A stretch of DNA of 14,606 bases from DASXPG01 sp044449445 (GCA_044449445.1 JBIOIA010000050.1:1-14606); one strand, 5' to 3'; shown: positions 1 to 8,264, numbered from the stretch's first letter. The notes: generated by a model not told the origin, from the sequence alone. Numbers and translations: made by a program.

Positions 1-3000
1 ATCCGAAGCGGTTCATTTCGCTCGCCAGCTGCGCGGCATGCGGGCAGTGCTCGCCGCCCCACCGCACGTTCGCCAGCGCACCGCCATGGAACGCCAGGTC
101 CCACGAGGGCCGGCGGCGCATCGCCTCCTCCATCACGGGCGCCGCTGCTTGAGGCGGCGCGTTGAGCGCGAGGTCGCGCACCACGTTCTGCAATGAACCG
201 GGGAATGGTGTGGCGAGGGTGGGATGCAGGCCCCGAAGCGCCTCGATCGCGAGCGACGCCGAGGTCGCCCAGTCTGCGTGGCGCGCCGCGTATTCGGCCA
301 GGGCGCTGGCGGCCCAGGCCGAATCGCCGCCCGCCCGGCGCGCACGCTCGAGCAGCGCCTGCCCGGAGGTCGTGTCGGCCAGCGCCAGCTTGGTCAACCC
401 GGCATAGAGCAGCGCACGCGGGTCATTGGGGCGCCCGCGCACCGCCGCGTCGAGATGCTCCTGCGCCGCGTGGTACTCCTCCTTGCTCCACAGGATCCGA
501 CCCAGCTCAAGCTGGCGCTCGGGATCGCGCGGTGCGCTCGCGACAGATTGCTCGGCGAACAGCTGCGCGAAGCTGCCGTCCGGCTGGAGCGCCCGCGCGA
601 GCGACCAGTCGAGCTCGCCGGGAGCCAGCGTCCAGCCTTGGAGCAGGGGCAGCGAATCGCCCACCGACCGCCTGACCGCCACCATCGAGTCGAAGACGCT
701 GGGCAGCCCGGTGGCGAGCAGCCCGCGCGCTGCGACGAACTCGAGCGTCGGCCGGTCGTCGGTATGCGTGAACGTGGCCGTCTTCGCCAGCGCGTCCGTT
801 CCCTTGTCGCCGAGCAGGAACCGGCCCAGCAGGCCCGAGGGACGGTCGATTTCCAGCCAGTCGCGGAACGCCGCGGCCATCGGCGTGCCCGGAACGAGGT
901 GCGCGGCCACCCGCGCACGGTCCCACCGGATCGGCTGGTTCGACGCGAGCAGGATCAAGTCGCTCGTGTTCGCGTACCACATCTCCACGTGCGGGAAGAC
1001 GGCGCGCATGTTCGCGACCACGACCGCGACGACCTCGACCGGCACGCGGTACGTCTGCACCCACTGCCCGAACACCCCGTCCGGCGCGAGGTGCCGCTTC
1101 ACGACCTCGAAGTATTCCTTCGTGTACAGCGCCGAGACGCCCGCGATCCAGGGGTTCGAAGGTTCCGAGACGATGACGTCGTACGGCTGTTTCGCGAGTT
1201 GCAGCGCGCTGCGCGCATCGTCTTCGATCAGCCGCACCCTGGGATCGTGCAGCACGTCGCCGTTGATGATGCTGAACAGCGGCGCGGCGCGGATCACCGC
1301 GCGCTCGATCTCAACGATGTCGATGTGCTCGACGCCGATGACGTCGGCCGCGGAGCGAGCCGATGCCCCGCTCCCGAACCCGATCACGAACACCCGCCGG
1401 GGGTGCGGATTGGCCAGCGGTGCGAGCATCCCGACCATCACCTGCGTGTTCATGTCGGCCATGCTGGAGGCGTCGGCCTTGCCGTTGGTCTTGAGCCACG
1501 TCGTGCCGCCGTTGCGCCACACCGACACCGTGGCGTTCCAACCCTCGTCGAAGCTCAGCTGCTCGGACCCGAATCCGCGCAGGAAGTGGTCGAGCTCCTC
1601 GCGCGAGTCGGTGTCGCGGCCGTAGATCGCGGGTCCCCGGTCGAGCAGCCGCGACGACCATGCCGGTGTCAGCAGCGCGACGATGAGCGCGAGCAGGGCC
1701 AGGAGGGCGGGGGCCCGCTCACCCTGTCCGAGCATGAAGCCCGTGCCGCGCTCGCGCGAGAGCCGCCAGGAAAGCGCGAGCGCCGCCGCCGCGTTGATCG
1801 CGACTCCGAGCACCAGCGTGTGCTCGCTTCCGATCAGGTGGATGAACAGGAATCCCGTTATCACCGCGCCCGCAATGCTGCCCAGCGTGTTGGCGAAGTA
1901 CGCGCGGCCCGTCTCGGTGCCCGACGTCCCGCTGCGGCGCGCCGCGAGCTCGGCCAGCACCGGGAAGGCCAGCCCCATGCCGATCGCCGGCGGGATGATC
2001 ACGACCGCCAGCGCGATGCTGTGCAGCGCGATCAGCTCCGTGGGCGTGAGGAACGGGATCTGCAAGGTCGCGATGATGTACACGGGCAGCGCGCGGAAGA
2101 ACGGGAACAGCAGCGAGGCGAGCACGGCGATCGCGCCCTGGATCAGTGCCGCCAGGAACAGCCGTTCCTGGACGCCTCGCCCCTTTCCGATCGCCACGAG
2201 GCTGCCGATTCCGATGCCCAGCAGGAAGCACACCAGGATCGTCGTGAACGCGTAGGTCGAGCTGCCCACGACGAGCACCAGCACGCGGGTCCAGGCGATC
2301 TCGTACAGCAGCGACGCGAACGCGGTGAGCCCGATGAGCCACGTGGCGAACCGGCGCACGTCGTCGCTGACTTCGCTCTGGACCGATTCCGGCTCGCCGA
2401 CCGGCGCCAGGTCGGAGGGGCCGCTGCCGCGCACCGCCGCCAGCGCGCTGAAGCCGAGCGCCAGGTTGAGCACGCCCGTCCCGATCAGCGAGGGCAGGAG
2501 GCCGACGTACTCGACCAGGTAGTAGCCGCCCAGGGCGCAGCCCAGCACCCCGCCCACTGTGTTCAGGCCGTAGAACAGCGCCAGCTCGCGCCTCAGGTGC
2601 ACGGTCTCCCTGCCCGCGAACGCGCGCGTCAGCACGGGCAACGTGCCGCCCATGAGGAACGTCGGCACGAGCATTACGGCGAACGCGAACACGAACTTGA
2701 TCGCCGTGGCGAGCCACAGGCCCGGCACGATGACGCGCGCCACGGCCAGGTAGGCCACACCTACTCCCGCGAACACCAGCGGCGAGAGGAGACCGAACAC
2801 GCCGATCGCGATCTCGAGCGCGCCGTACAGCTTCGCGGGATTGCCCTGCCGGTCGGCACGGCGCCCCATCACCCACGCACCCAGGCCTAGGCCACCCATG
2901 TAGGCGGCGACGACGGTCGTGATCGAGTGGATGGTGGAGCCGAAGAAGTGCTGGAGCTCGCGGATCCAGATCTGCTCGTAGACCAGGCCCGCCGCCCCCG

Positions 3001-3055
3001 AAAGCAGGAACAACAGGCAGAAGAGCGCGCGGCGCCCCTGCCGGGCGTCGCTCAT
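1..3055 (-). CDS. MFS-like / spermidine synthase-like / TPR fusion membrane protein (3' end beyond window)
   Basis: The frame reads open from ATG at 3055 to base 1, giving 1018 codons without a stop; the C-terminus lies outside the window. Residues 1-225 and 245-460 are two blocks of hydrophobic helices of MFS type, the first opening SGAAGLVYEQIWIREL and the second SLLYEIAWTRVLVLVVG. Residues 490-740 form a Rossmann domain like spermidine synthase: a nucleotide-binding loop VFVIGFGSG at 555-563, an acidic strand end VEIE around 582, then SEPSNPW at 630-636. Residues 845-925 look like TPR helices (ERQLELGRILWSKEEY, then LLYAGLTKLALAD). Classical spermidine synthases have D-S-T-D-P where this has E-P-S-N-P, so both acidic residues differ and polyamine synthesis is doubtful. 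Such large fused proteins are common in environmental bacteria and are usually annotated spermidine synthase by domain alone. The start overlaps the E1 stop as TGATG, so the two genes are probably co-translated. Domain architecture is secure; substrate unknown. Confidence 0.88.
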   Translation of the reverse strand, partial: MSDARQGRRALFCLLFLLSGAAGLVYEQIWIRELQHFFGSTIHSITTVVAAYMGGLGLGAWVMGRRADRQGNPAKLYGALEIAIGVFGLLSPLVFAGVGVAYLAVARVIVPGLWLATAIKFVFAFAVMLVPTFLMGGTLPVLTRAFAGRETVHLRRELALFYGLNTVGGVLGCALGGYYLVEYVGLLPSLIGTGVLNLALGFSALAAVRGSGPSDLAPVGEPESVQSEVSDDVRRFATWLIGLTAFASLLYEIAWTRVLVLVVGSSTYAFTTILVCFLLGIGIGSLVAIGKGRGVQERLFLAALIQGAIAVLASLLFPFFRALPVYIIATLQIPFLTPTELIALHSIALAVVIIPPAIGMGLAFPVLAELAARRSGTSGTETGRAYFANTLGSIAGAVITGFLFIHLIGSEHTLVLGVAINAAAALALSWRLSRERGTGFMLGQGERAPALLALLALIVALLTPAWSSRLLDRGPAIYGRDTDSREELDHFLRGFGSEQLSFDEGWNATVSVWRNGGTTWLKTNGKADASSMADMNTQVMVGMLAPLANPHPRRVFVIGFGSGASARSAADVIGVEHIDIVEIERAVIRAAPLFSIINGDVLHDPRVRLIEDDARSALQLAKQPYDVIVSEPSNPWIAGVSALYTKEYFEVVKRHLAPDGVFGQWVQTYRVPVEVVAVVVANMRAVFPHVEMWYANTSDLILLASNQPIRWDRARVAAHLVPGTPMAAAFRDWLEIDRPSGLLGRFLLGDKGTDALAKTATFTHTDDRPTLEFVAARGLLATGLPSVFDSMVAVRRSVGDSLPLLQGWTLAPGELDWSLARALQPDGSFAQLFAEQSVASAPRDPERQLELGRILWSKEEYHAAQEHLDAAVRGRPNDPRALLYAGLTKLALADTTSGQALLERARRAGGDSAWAASALAEYAARHADWATSASLAIEALRGLHPTLATPFPGSLQNVVRDLALNAPPQAAAPVMEEAMRRRPSWDLAFHGGALANVRWGGEHCPHAAQLASEMNRFG

Positions 3056-5181
3056 CAGAAGGCGGCCAGCTCTCGGATCGCCGCGGCCAGGTCGGACGCC
3101 TGGGGTAGGATGTGGTCTTCGAGCTGCGGTGCGTACGCCACGAATGTGTCGAGCGATGTGACGCGACGCACCGGGGCGTCGAGCCACACGAACAGGTCGT
3201 CGGCGATGCGCGCCGACAGCTCGGCGCCGTAGCCCCACGAGCGCGCGTCCTCGTGCGCCACGATGACCTTGTTGGTCTTGCGCACCGACGCGCCGATCGT
3301 CTCCCAGTCTACGGGCGAGAGCGAGCGCAGGTCGACGACCTCGACGCTCAATCCGTCCTTCTCCTCGACCTCCTTCGCGGCGACCAGCGTGCGCTGGACG
3401 GTCGCACCGTAGGTCACGACCGTGAGATCGCGGCCCTCGCGCACCACCTTCGCCTTGCCGAACGGGATCATGAAGTTCGGGCCCGGATACGGCGCCTTGT
3501 TGTACGTCTGGCGGTACAGGTGCTTGTGCTCGAGAAACAGCACGGGGTCCTCGCAGCGGATCGCCGTGCGCAGCAGGCCGTTCGCGTCGAGCGCCGTCGA
3601 GGGGCAGATGACCCGCAGGCCCGGCGTGTGCGTGAACAGCGACGCCCCGGTCTGCGAGTGGTAGGGCGCGCCGCCCTTGAGGTAGCCGCCGTACGTCACC
3701 CGGATCACGACCGGCGCGCTGAACGCGTTGTTGGAGCGCCACCGGATGTTCGCGAGCTCGTTGCGGATCTGCATGAACGCGGGCCAGATGTAGTCGAAGA
3801 ACTGGATCTCGACCACCGGCTTGAGCCCGCGCGTCGCGAGCCCGATCGCGCGGCCGATGATGTTCGCTTCGGCGAGCGGCGAGTTGTACACGCGGTCGGA
3901 GCCGAACTGCCGCTGGAGACCCCACGTCACCTTGAACACGCCGCCCTTGCCCTTCACCTGGCCGGCGTACTGTTCGCGCGAGACGTCGGCGATGTCCTCG
4001 CCGAACATGATGATTCTGGGGTCGCGGGTCAGCTCGTCCCGCATGCACGCGTTGAGCAGGTCCACCATCGTTGTCGGGTCGCCGCCGAACTGCGGGTCGT
4101 CCTCGGTGTCGAACTGCTCCGAGGTCGGATCCACGTCGGGCGAATAGACGAACCGCAGGGCGGTCTCGATCTGCGGCTGCGGGCTGGACAGCGCCGCGTC
4201 GACCGCGGCGTCCACCGTCTTCGTCACCTCGGCCTCGATCGCCGCGACCTCTTCCTTGGTCGCGATGCCGTCGGCGAGCAGCCGCGCCGGGAAGCTCACC
4301 ACCGGATCCTTCCTGGCCTCGGCCTCGCGCTCGGCCGGCGGCTTGTACAGGACTTCGTCGTCCGACAGCGAGTGTGAATACGGCCGGATCACGCTGGCGT
4401 GCACCAGCGCGGGACCCTTGCGCGCGCGGCAATGCGCGACGGCGCGGCCGATCGTTTCGTACGACTCGATCGGGTCGCAGCCGTCGCACCGCTCGACCAG
4501 GAGATCGGGGAACCCTCCCACCAGGTTCGAGATGGACCCGCCTGCCGTGTTGACTTCGACCGGCACGGAGATCGCGTAGCCGTTGTCCTCGACCAGGAAC
4601 AGCACGGGCAGCTTGAGATTGCATGCGCTGTTGAGCGCTTCCCAGAACTCGCCCTCGCTCGTCGTCCCGTCGCCCAGGGAGACGTAGACGACCTCGTCCC
4701 CTTTCATCTTCTGTAGCCGGTCGGGGATCGTCCCGATCCGGTCGTAGCGCAGCCACGCCTCGGCGCAGCCCACGGCCTGGAGGCACTGGGTCCCGGTCGG
4801 GCTCGACTGGCTGACGATGTTGAGGTCCTTGTGGCCCCAGTGCGACGGCATCTGGCGTCCGCCGGAATTGGGGTCGGCCTGGGCCCCGACCGCCGAGAGG
4901 AACATCTCGGTCGGCGTCATGCCGAGCGTGAGGCAGAGCGCGCGATCGCGATAGTACGGATAGAACCAGTCGTGGGCGGCCCGGAGCGCCTTCCCGGCGG
5001 CGACGAGCACCGCTTCGTGGCCCGCCCCGGAAATCTGGAAGAAGATCTTGTTCTGGCGCTTGAGCTGGATCTCCTTGTCGTCGATCCGGCGCGACAGGAG
5101 CATAAGTCGATAGATGTCGAGAAGGTCGCGCTTGGCGAGCCGGCGCGAGGGTACCTCAGCCGCCTTCGAGCGGGTGGCCAT
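3055..5181 (-). CDS. Fused alpha-beta E1 subunit of a 2-oxoacid dehydrogenase (branched-chain / pyruvate type)
   Basis: Thiamine-diphosphate E1 that decarboxylates a 2-oxoacid and transfers the acyl group to the lipoyl arm of E2; cytoplasmic. Counting from ATG 5181 (708 aa), residues 1-330 are the alpha half, with the ThDP/Mg motif GDG at 170-172 and VEDNGYAIS ending it (Asn about 200), plus a YSHSLSDD loop near 270 like the E1-alpha phosphorylation loop. Residues 370-708 are the beta half, with FGEDI (Glu about 395) and APYHSQ (His about 508), the expected catalytic positions. In many bacteria alpha and beta are separate genes; the fused form resembles proteins usually annotated 2-oxoisovalerate dehydrogenase. 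No E2 or E3 gene lies in the window, so the substrate is not settled. An in-frame TTG at 5190 would add three residues, but it lies within a good promoter box, so ATG 5181 is preferred. First gene of a two-gene unit. Confidence 0.93.
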   Translation of the reverse strand: MATRSKAAEVPSRRLAKRDLLDIYRLMLLSRRIDDKEIQLKRQNKIFFQISGAGHEAVLVAAGKALRAAHDWFYPYYRDRALCLTLGMTPTEMFLSAVGAQADPNSGGRQMPSHWGHKDLNIVSQSSPTGTQCLQAVGCAEAWLRYDRIGTIPDRLQKMKGDEVVYVSLGDGTTSEGEFWEALNSACNLKLPVLFLVEDNGYAISVPVEVNTAGGSISNLVGGFPDLLVERCDGCDPIESYETIGRAVAHCRARKGPALVHASVIRPYSHSLSDDEVLYKPPAEREAEARKDPVVSFPARLLADGIATKEEVAAIEAEVTKTVDAAVDAALSSPQPQIETALRFVYSPDVDPTSEQFDTEDDPQFGGDPTTMVDLLNACMRDELTRDPRIIMFGEDIADVSREQYAGQVKGKGGVFKVTWGLQRQFGSDRVYNSPLAEANIIGRAIGLATRGLKPVVEIQFFDYIWPAFMQIRNELANIRWRSNNAFSAPVVIRVTYGGYLKGGAPYHSQTGASLFTHTPGLRVICPSTALDANGLLRTAIRCEDPVLFLEHKHLYRQTYNKAPYPGPNFMIPFGKAKVVREGRDLTVVTYGATVQRTLVAAKEVEEKDGLSVEVVDLRSLSPVDWETIGASVRKTNKVIVAHEDARSWGYGAELSARIADDLFVWLDAPVRRVTSLDTFVAYAPQLEDHILPQASDLAAAIRELAAF

Positions 5182-5187
5182 GACCGA

Positions 5188-5218
5188 CAAAGATAGTCGC
5201 CGTGACCCGCCGCCTCAA
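5188..5218 (-). promoter_or_regulatory. Bacteroidetes-type promoter for the E1 gene, near-leaderless
   Basis: Reading the minus strand, TTG (5218-5216) is followed by 20 bases and then TATCTTTG (5195-5188). This matches the -33 TTG and -7 TAnnTTTG consensus known for the Bacteroidetes primary sigma factor. Only six bases separate the box from the ATG at 5181, so transcription should begin almost at the start codon. No Shine-Dalgarno sequence is visible ahead of this gene, in agreement. The match is seen in the sequence; activity and the leaderless start are inferred. Confidence 0.5.
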
Positions 5219-5231
5219 CGCTGGCCGCAAA

Positions 5232-5244
5232 TGTGCTAATTTCC
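5232..5244 (+). promoter_or_regulatory. Possible promoter box for the M61-like peptidase gene
   Basis: The AT-rich stretch TGTGCTAATTTCC contains an extended -10-like TGCTAATTT and ends seven bases before the ATG at 5252. The ATG has no Shine-Dalgarno sequence (the preceding bases are CCCTCCGAT). The position mirrors the box ahead of the divergent E1 gene, but the fit to TAnnTTTG is poorer (last two bases CC) and no clear -33 element is seen. Confidence 0.3.
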
Positions 5245-5251
5245 CTCCGAT

Positions 5252-6667
5252 ATGAAGCGGACCATGCTGCCGATCCTCACCTTGTTGCTCGCGGCGGGGC
5301 CGGCGCGCGCCCAGGTGGCGCGCGACACGCTGATCTACAACGTCGCGGTCGTTCCGTCCGACTTTCACCTGAGCGTCGAAGCCAGACTCACGTCGGGAGC
5401 GGGCCTGCTGCTGCTTTCGGGGCCGCCGGCATCCGGCCCTGCGGGCACGCACGTTGCCGGGCTCGCCGCGACGGACGACCGCGGGAGCCGACTCGACGCT
5501 CTGCACAGCGGCAACGCGTGGCGGATCAGCGTTCCCGAGCGCGGCGCGGTGCGCTTCCGTTACCGCCTCGACTTCAACCATCGTCTGGCCGAGGGCTCGA
5601 CCGGCGCGGGGTTCGACTCGCTGCACCTCTACGCGGTGACGCGGAGCCTGTTCGTCGCGCCCGATCCGACGGTGTACCGCAAGCTCGAGCGCGCCTACCC
5701 GGTCGTCATCGTACGGGTGCTGCCCCCCTCGGGATGGCGCACCTTCGCTGGCTGGCCGGGCGATGACGGCGACTACCGTCCCGGGAGCGGGGACGACCTG
5801 CTCGGCGCGACGCTCGCGGCTGCGCCCGACTTCCGCTTCTACGACGGGACCGAGGGCCGCACGCAGTGGCGCCTCGCGATCCGCGGACACCGGTACTTCA
5901 CCGACTCCGTGGTGATCGCGACCATCCGTGCCGGGTTGGGGCGCGCCACCGAGATGCTCGGGCCGGCGCAGACCCAAACCGTGACGTACACCAGCGACGT
6001 GGGCCCCAAGGGCCGCACGAGCGGCAGCCTCCAGGGTCTTGCCAGCATCGGGCTGATCTGGGAGCCTGGCGAGGTGCTCGAAGTCGGTCGCGCGCACGAC
6101 ATGATGCACGAGACCCTGCACCTGTGGTTCGGCGGCGCGCTCGAGACCGAGCGGTGGTGGATCGAAGGCGTGACCGACTATGTCGCGGCCCGGCTGTACG
6201 CCTCGTGGCAGAACCGGCCCGACGAGCTGGCTCAGCTGTGCTGGCAGTCGCTGCGCAACTACCAGCGCATCGAGCACCGCACCCGCATGACGATGGCCGA
6301 GGAGAATCGGGCGCGGATGGGCGGCGACAACACGGAGCTGCTGATCTACCGGAAGGGAATGCTCGCGGGACTGATGCTGGACGCAGCGATCCGCAGAGGC
6401 AGCCGCGGGCGGCACACGCTGGATGACCTGTCGCGCCGGCTGCTGGTGATCGCGGCACCGCGCCGCAACCACAACGTCCGCGAAGCCGAGCTGCACGATG
6501 CCGCGGTGGCACTCGGCGGCGCGGACGTCGAGCGGGTGTGGGCGCGGGTCGTCACCGGCACGGAGCTGCTGACGGAAGACGACGTCGCATCGGCACTGCA
6601 GGATGTGACGGGCCGAGCGTTCGCGCCGCCGCCACTCGCCAAGTCTCGCAAGGAGCTCGCGCACTGA
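5252..6667 (+). CDS. Secreted M61-like metallopeptidase (gluzincin) without PDZ domain
   Basis: A 471-aa protein with a signal peptide (MKRTMLPILTLLLAAGPARA, likely cut after ARA at 18-20), so it is exported. Residues 25-250 resemble the beta-rich N-terminal domain of M61 peptidases. The zinc site is HETLH at 286-290, with the third ligand probably E305 in WWIEGVTDY. The C-terminal helices follow the M61 pattern: LLIYRKGMLAGLMLDAAIRR near 345, then a LDDLSRRLL segment and a VTGTELL segment near 437. Two oddities: only 14 residues separate the second His from the Glu, against 18 in M1 and more in typical M61, and the protein ends where M61 enzymes normally add a PDZ domain. Substrate unknown; probably an aminopeptidase or endopeptidase acting outside the inner membrane. 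It stands alone, divergent from E1 and convergent with the DUF1015 gene 24 bases away. Confidence 0.85.
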   Translation: MKRTMLPILTLLLAAGPARAQVARDTLIYNVAVVPSDFHLSVEARLTSGAGLLLLSGPPASGPAGTHVAGLAATDDRGSRLDALHSGNAWRISVPERGAVRFRYRLDFNHRLAEGSTGAGFDSLHLYAVTRSLFVAPDPTVYRKLERAYPVVIVRVLPPSGWRTFAGWPGDDGDYRPGSGDDLLGATLAAAPDFRFYDGTEGRTQWRLAIRGHRYFTDSVVIATIRAGLGRATEMLGPAQTQTVTYTSDVGPKGRTSGSLQGLASIGLIWEPGEVLEVGRAHDMMHETLHLWFGGALETERWWIEGVTDYVAARLYASWQNRPDELAQLCWQSLRNYQRIEHRTRMTMAEENRARMGGDNTELLIYRKGMLAGLMLDAAIRRGSRGRHTLDDLSRRLLVIAAPRRNHNVREAELHDAAVALGGADVERVWARVVTGTELLTEDDVASALQDVTGRAFAPPPLAKSRKELAH

Positions 6668-6691
6668 GCCGCGCGGCCGGTTCGGCGCTGA

Positions 6692-7960
6692 CTACATCTC
6701 GCCTTCGAAGAGCCGCATCACCACGCCCGAGGGCACCTTGGGCGCGAAGTAGGTGGACTTCGGCGGCATGTACTGACCCGCATCACTCACGGCCCTGATC
6801 TCATCCAGCGTCGGCGCCGGCACCAGCACAGCCAGGCCCGCGCTGCCGCTGGTGGCCGCCTCGCGCGCCTCGCGGGCCACCGGCGTGTAGCGCACGGCCG
6901 GCTTCGCCTTGGCGAGCGACTGGAGCACCACGCCGATGAAGACCGCGTCCGCGACGGCGACGCCGAGCGAGCGGACCGCCGGGTGCGCCGACAGGTCGGA
7001 GGCGGCGGAGAGATCGGCCTCGGGGCGCAGCACCATCGGTGCGTCGGTTCCGTCCGAGAAGACGACCGTGAGCGCGGGCGTCTGCTCGGGTAGCGCGCGT
7101 GCGAAGTACGGATTGGCGGCTTTGAGTACCTCGGCGCGATCGAGCGGCTTGCCTTCGACGATGCGGTGCGTCGGCAGGATCGTCAGGCCGGGGTCTTTGA
7201 ACGAGACGACGTGCGCGAGCGTGCGCTGCGCACCCACGAACCACTTCGCCGGAAGTTCGCGATCCTCGCGCAGGTACGCGGCCGTCTCGTACCGATGGTG
7301 GCCGTCGGCGATGTAGACCGGCGAATCGGAGGCGAACGTCGCGAGACGCAGCGAGAATGGGGCCTTCGCGATCCAGATCTCGTGGACCCCCCCGAGCGCC
7401 TCGACGGTCGCCCACGGCGGCTCGGCCGTTACCTGTTCCAGCGTCTTCGCGAAGTCCCCGCGGTTGTCCGGCGCCAGGACGAAGATCGGGCTGGTGTTGC
7501 ACCCCGTGGCCAGCGCGAGCTTGCGGCGATCTTCCTTCGGTTCGGCGTGCGTGTGCTCGTGCGGCCGGACCCGACCGTTTTCCGTGAACGGCATGGCGGC
7601 AAGCGCCAGGTGCGCTCCGGTGCGCCGCACCTCGCGGCCGTCCTCGAGGCGCATGGTCGTGCGCAGCACATACGCGCACGGCTCCTGGTCCCGCACCAGG
7701 ACGCTCCGGCGCTGCCAGCTCGCCAGCATGTTCCCGGCATAGGCGTAGGGGTCCTCGCCCGGCGCGGCGATCGGCAGATCCACGGCGATGATGTTGTATG
7801 CGTCCTGCTTCACCAGCTCGCGACGCTGTGCCGGCGCGATCACGTCGTATGGCGGCGCAAGACGGGCCGCGAGCTTCGCCGGATCCGGGTAACGCAGGCC
7901 GAAGAACGGGGCGAACAGGAGTCCCTCACCCGCCATCGCGCCGGTTACGCGGGCGCTCAC
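6692..7960 (-). CDS. DUF1015 family protein
   Basis: A 422-aa soluble protein recognised as DUF1015 by RPHEHTHAEPKEDR at 132-145 and IADGHHRYETA at 217-227, and by the opening FAPFFGLRYPDP with APPYDVI. The biochemical role of the family is not established to my knowledge; the conserved His, Glu, Asp and Arg residues suggest an enzyme, which is inference. It is the last gene of the five-gene fatty-acid and proline operon. GTG 7960 is chosen as start because it overlaps the previous stop as GTGA and has GAGGGG eight bases upstream. An ATG at 7936 would shorten it by eight residues but has no ribosome binding site. A longer reading up to 8110 would cover half of the upstream gene in another frame and is rejected. 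Confidence 0.9.
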   Translation of the reverse strand: MSARVTGAMAGEGLLFAPFFGLRYPDPAKLAARLAPPYDVIAPAQRRELVKQDAYNIIAVDLPIAAPGEDPYAYAGNMLASWQRRSVLVRDQEPCAYVLRTTMRLEDGREVRRTGAHLALAAMPFTENGRVRPHEHTHAEPKEDRRKLALATGCNTSPIFVLAPDNRGDFAKTLEQVTAEPPWATVEALGGVHEIWIAKAPFSLRLATFASDSPVYIADGHHRYETAAYLREDRELPAKWFVGAQRTLAHVVSFKDPGLTILPTHRIVEGKPLDRAEVLKAANPYFARALPEQTPALTVVFSDGTDAPMVLRPEADLSAASDLSAHPAVRSLGVAVADAVFIGVVLQSLAKAKPAVRYTPVAREAREAATSGSAGLAVLVPAPTLDEIRAVSDAGQYMPPKSTYFAPKVPSGVVMRLFEGEM

Positions 7961-8262
7961 GTCGGGTTCCCCTCGATCAGCGTGTCCAGTGCCGCCTTGA
8001 CCTCCTCGAGCGCCATGCGTCCCACCTCCGCCTCGGCGACCGCCGGATCCACTGCGCGCGCGAGGTACTCGGTTTCGAGGTGACCGTCGGGCTCCTGCGA
8101 CGCCGACCACCGGATGAAGATCAGCGACGCCCCGTACCGGCCGTCGGGTCCCGGATCGTCATCCGAGAATATCCCGACCGAGTACGCGCGGCCATCCAGG
8201 CCCTCGAACGCGGGGGGACGACCGTGCACGGCGACGTATCCGGACAGCGTCCCTTCGTCCAC
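7957..8262 (-). CDS. Small unknown protein (101 aa) in the fatty-acid/proline operon
   Basis: I do not recognise this protein. From GTG 8262 it reads 101 residues. It has a probably beta-rich N-terminal half (GYVAVHGRPPAF, YSVGIFSDD, YGASLIFIRW) and a C-terminal half with a likely amphipathic helix around 70-95 (VAEAEVGRMALEEVKAALDTL). There is no signal peptide, membrane segment or Cys cluster; it is acidic and probably cytoplasmic. Evidence that it is a real gene: it starts two bases after the proline dehydrogenase stop, has GGAGGGG 11 bases ahead of the start, and its stop overlaps the DUF1015 start as GTGA. Without it the operon would have an unexplained gap of 304 bases. The same frame stays open upstream to 9417, but that part is a shadow of the neighbouring genes. 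Confidence 0.75.
   Translation of the reverse strand: MDEGTLSGYVAVHGRPPAFEGLDGRAYSVGIFSDDDPGPDGRYGASLIFIRWSASQEPDGHLETEYLARAVDPAVAEAEVGRMALEEVKAALDTLIEGNPT
7969..7974 (-). promoter_or_regulatory. Ribosome binding site of the DUF1015 gene
   Basis: GAGGGG on the minus strand lies eight bases before GTG 7960, inside the end of the upstream small gene. It decides for this GTG over the ATG at 7936. Confidence 0.6.
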
Positions 8263-8264
8263 GA

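Noticed and set aside
224..2890. A plus-strand open frame of 888 codons opposite the MFS/spermidine-synthase-like gene.
   Set aside because: It is rich in Arg, His, Gln and Asp with low complexity, shows no family motifs, and mirrors codons of a real gene on the other strand. This is the usual antisense frame in high-GC DNA.
3112..4377. A plus-strand frame of 421 codons opposite the E1 gene, and similar ones opposite fadI (11458-12627) and the M61-like gene (5156-6664, minus).
   Set aside because: All are antisense mirrors of genes with clear motifs, and none has a ribosome binding site or promoter-like box that I can see.
6668..6677. The 10-base palindrome GCCGCGCGGC in the gap between the convergent M61-like and DUF1015 genes, considered as a terminator.
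   Set aside because: It has no loop and no following T-run, and short GC palindromes are expected by chance here. Rho-independent termination is not supported.
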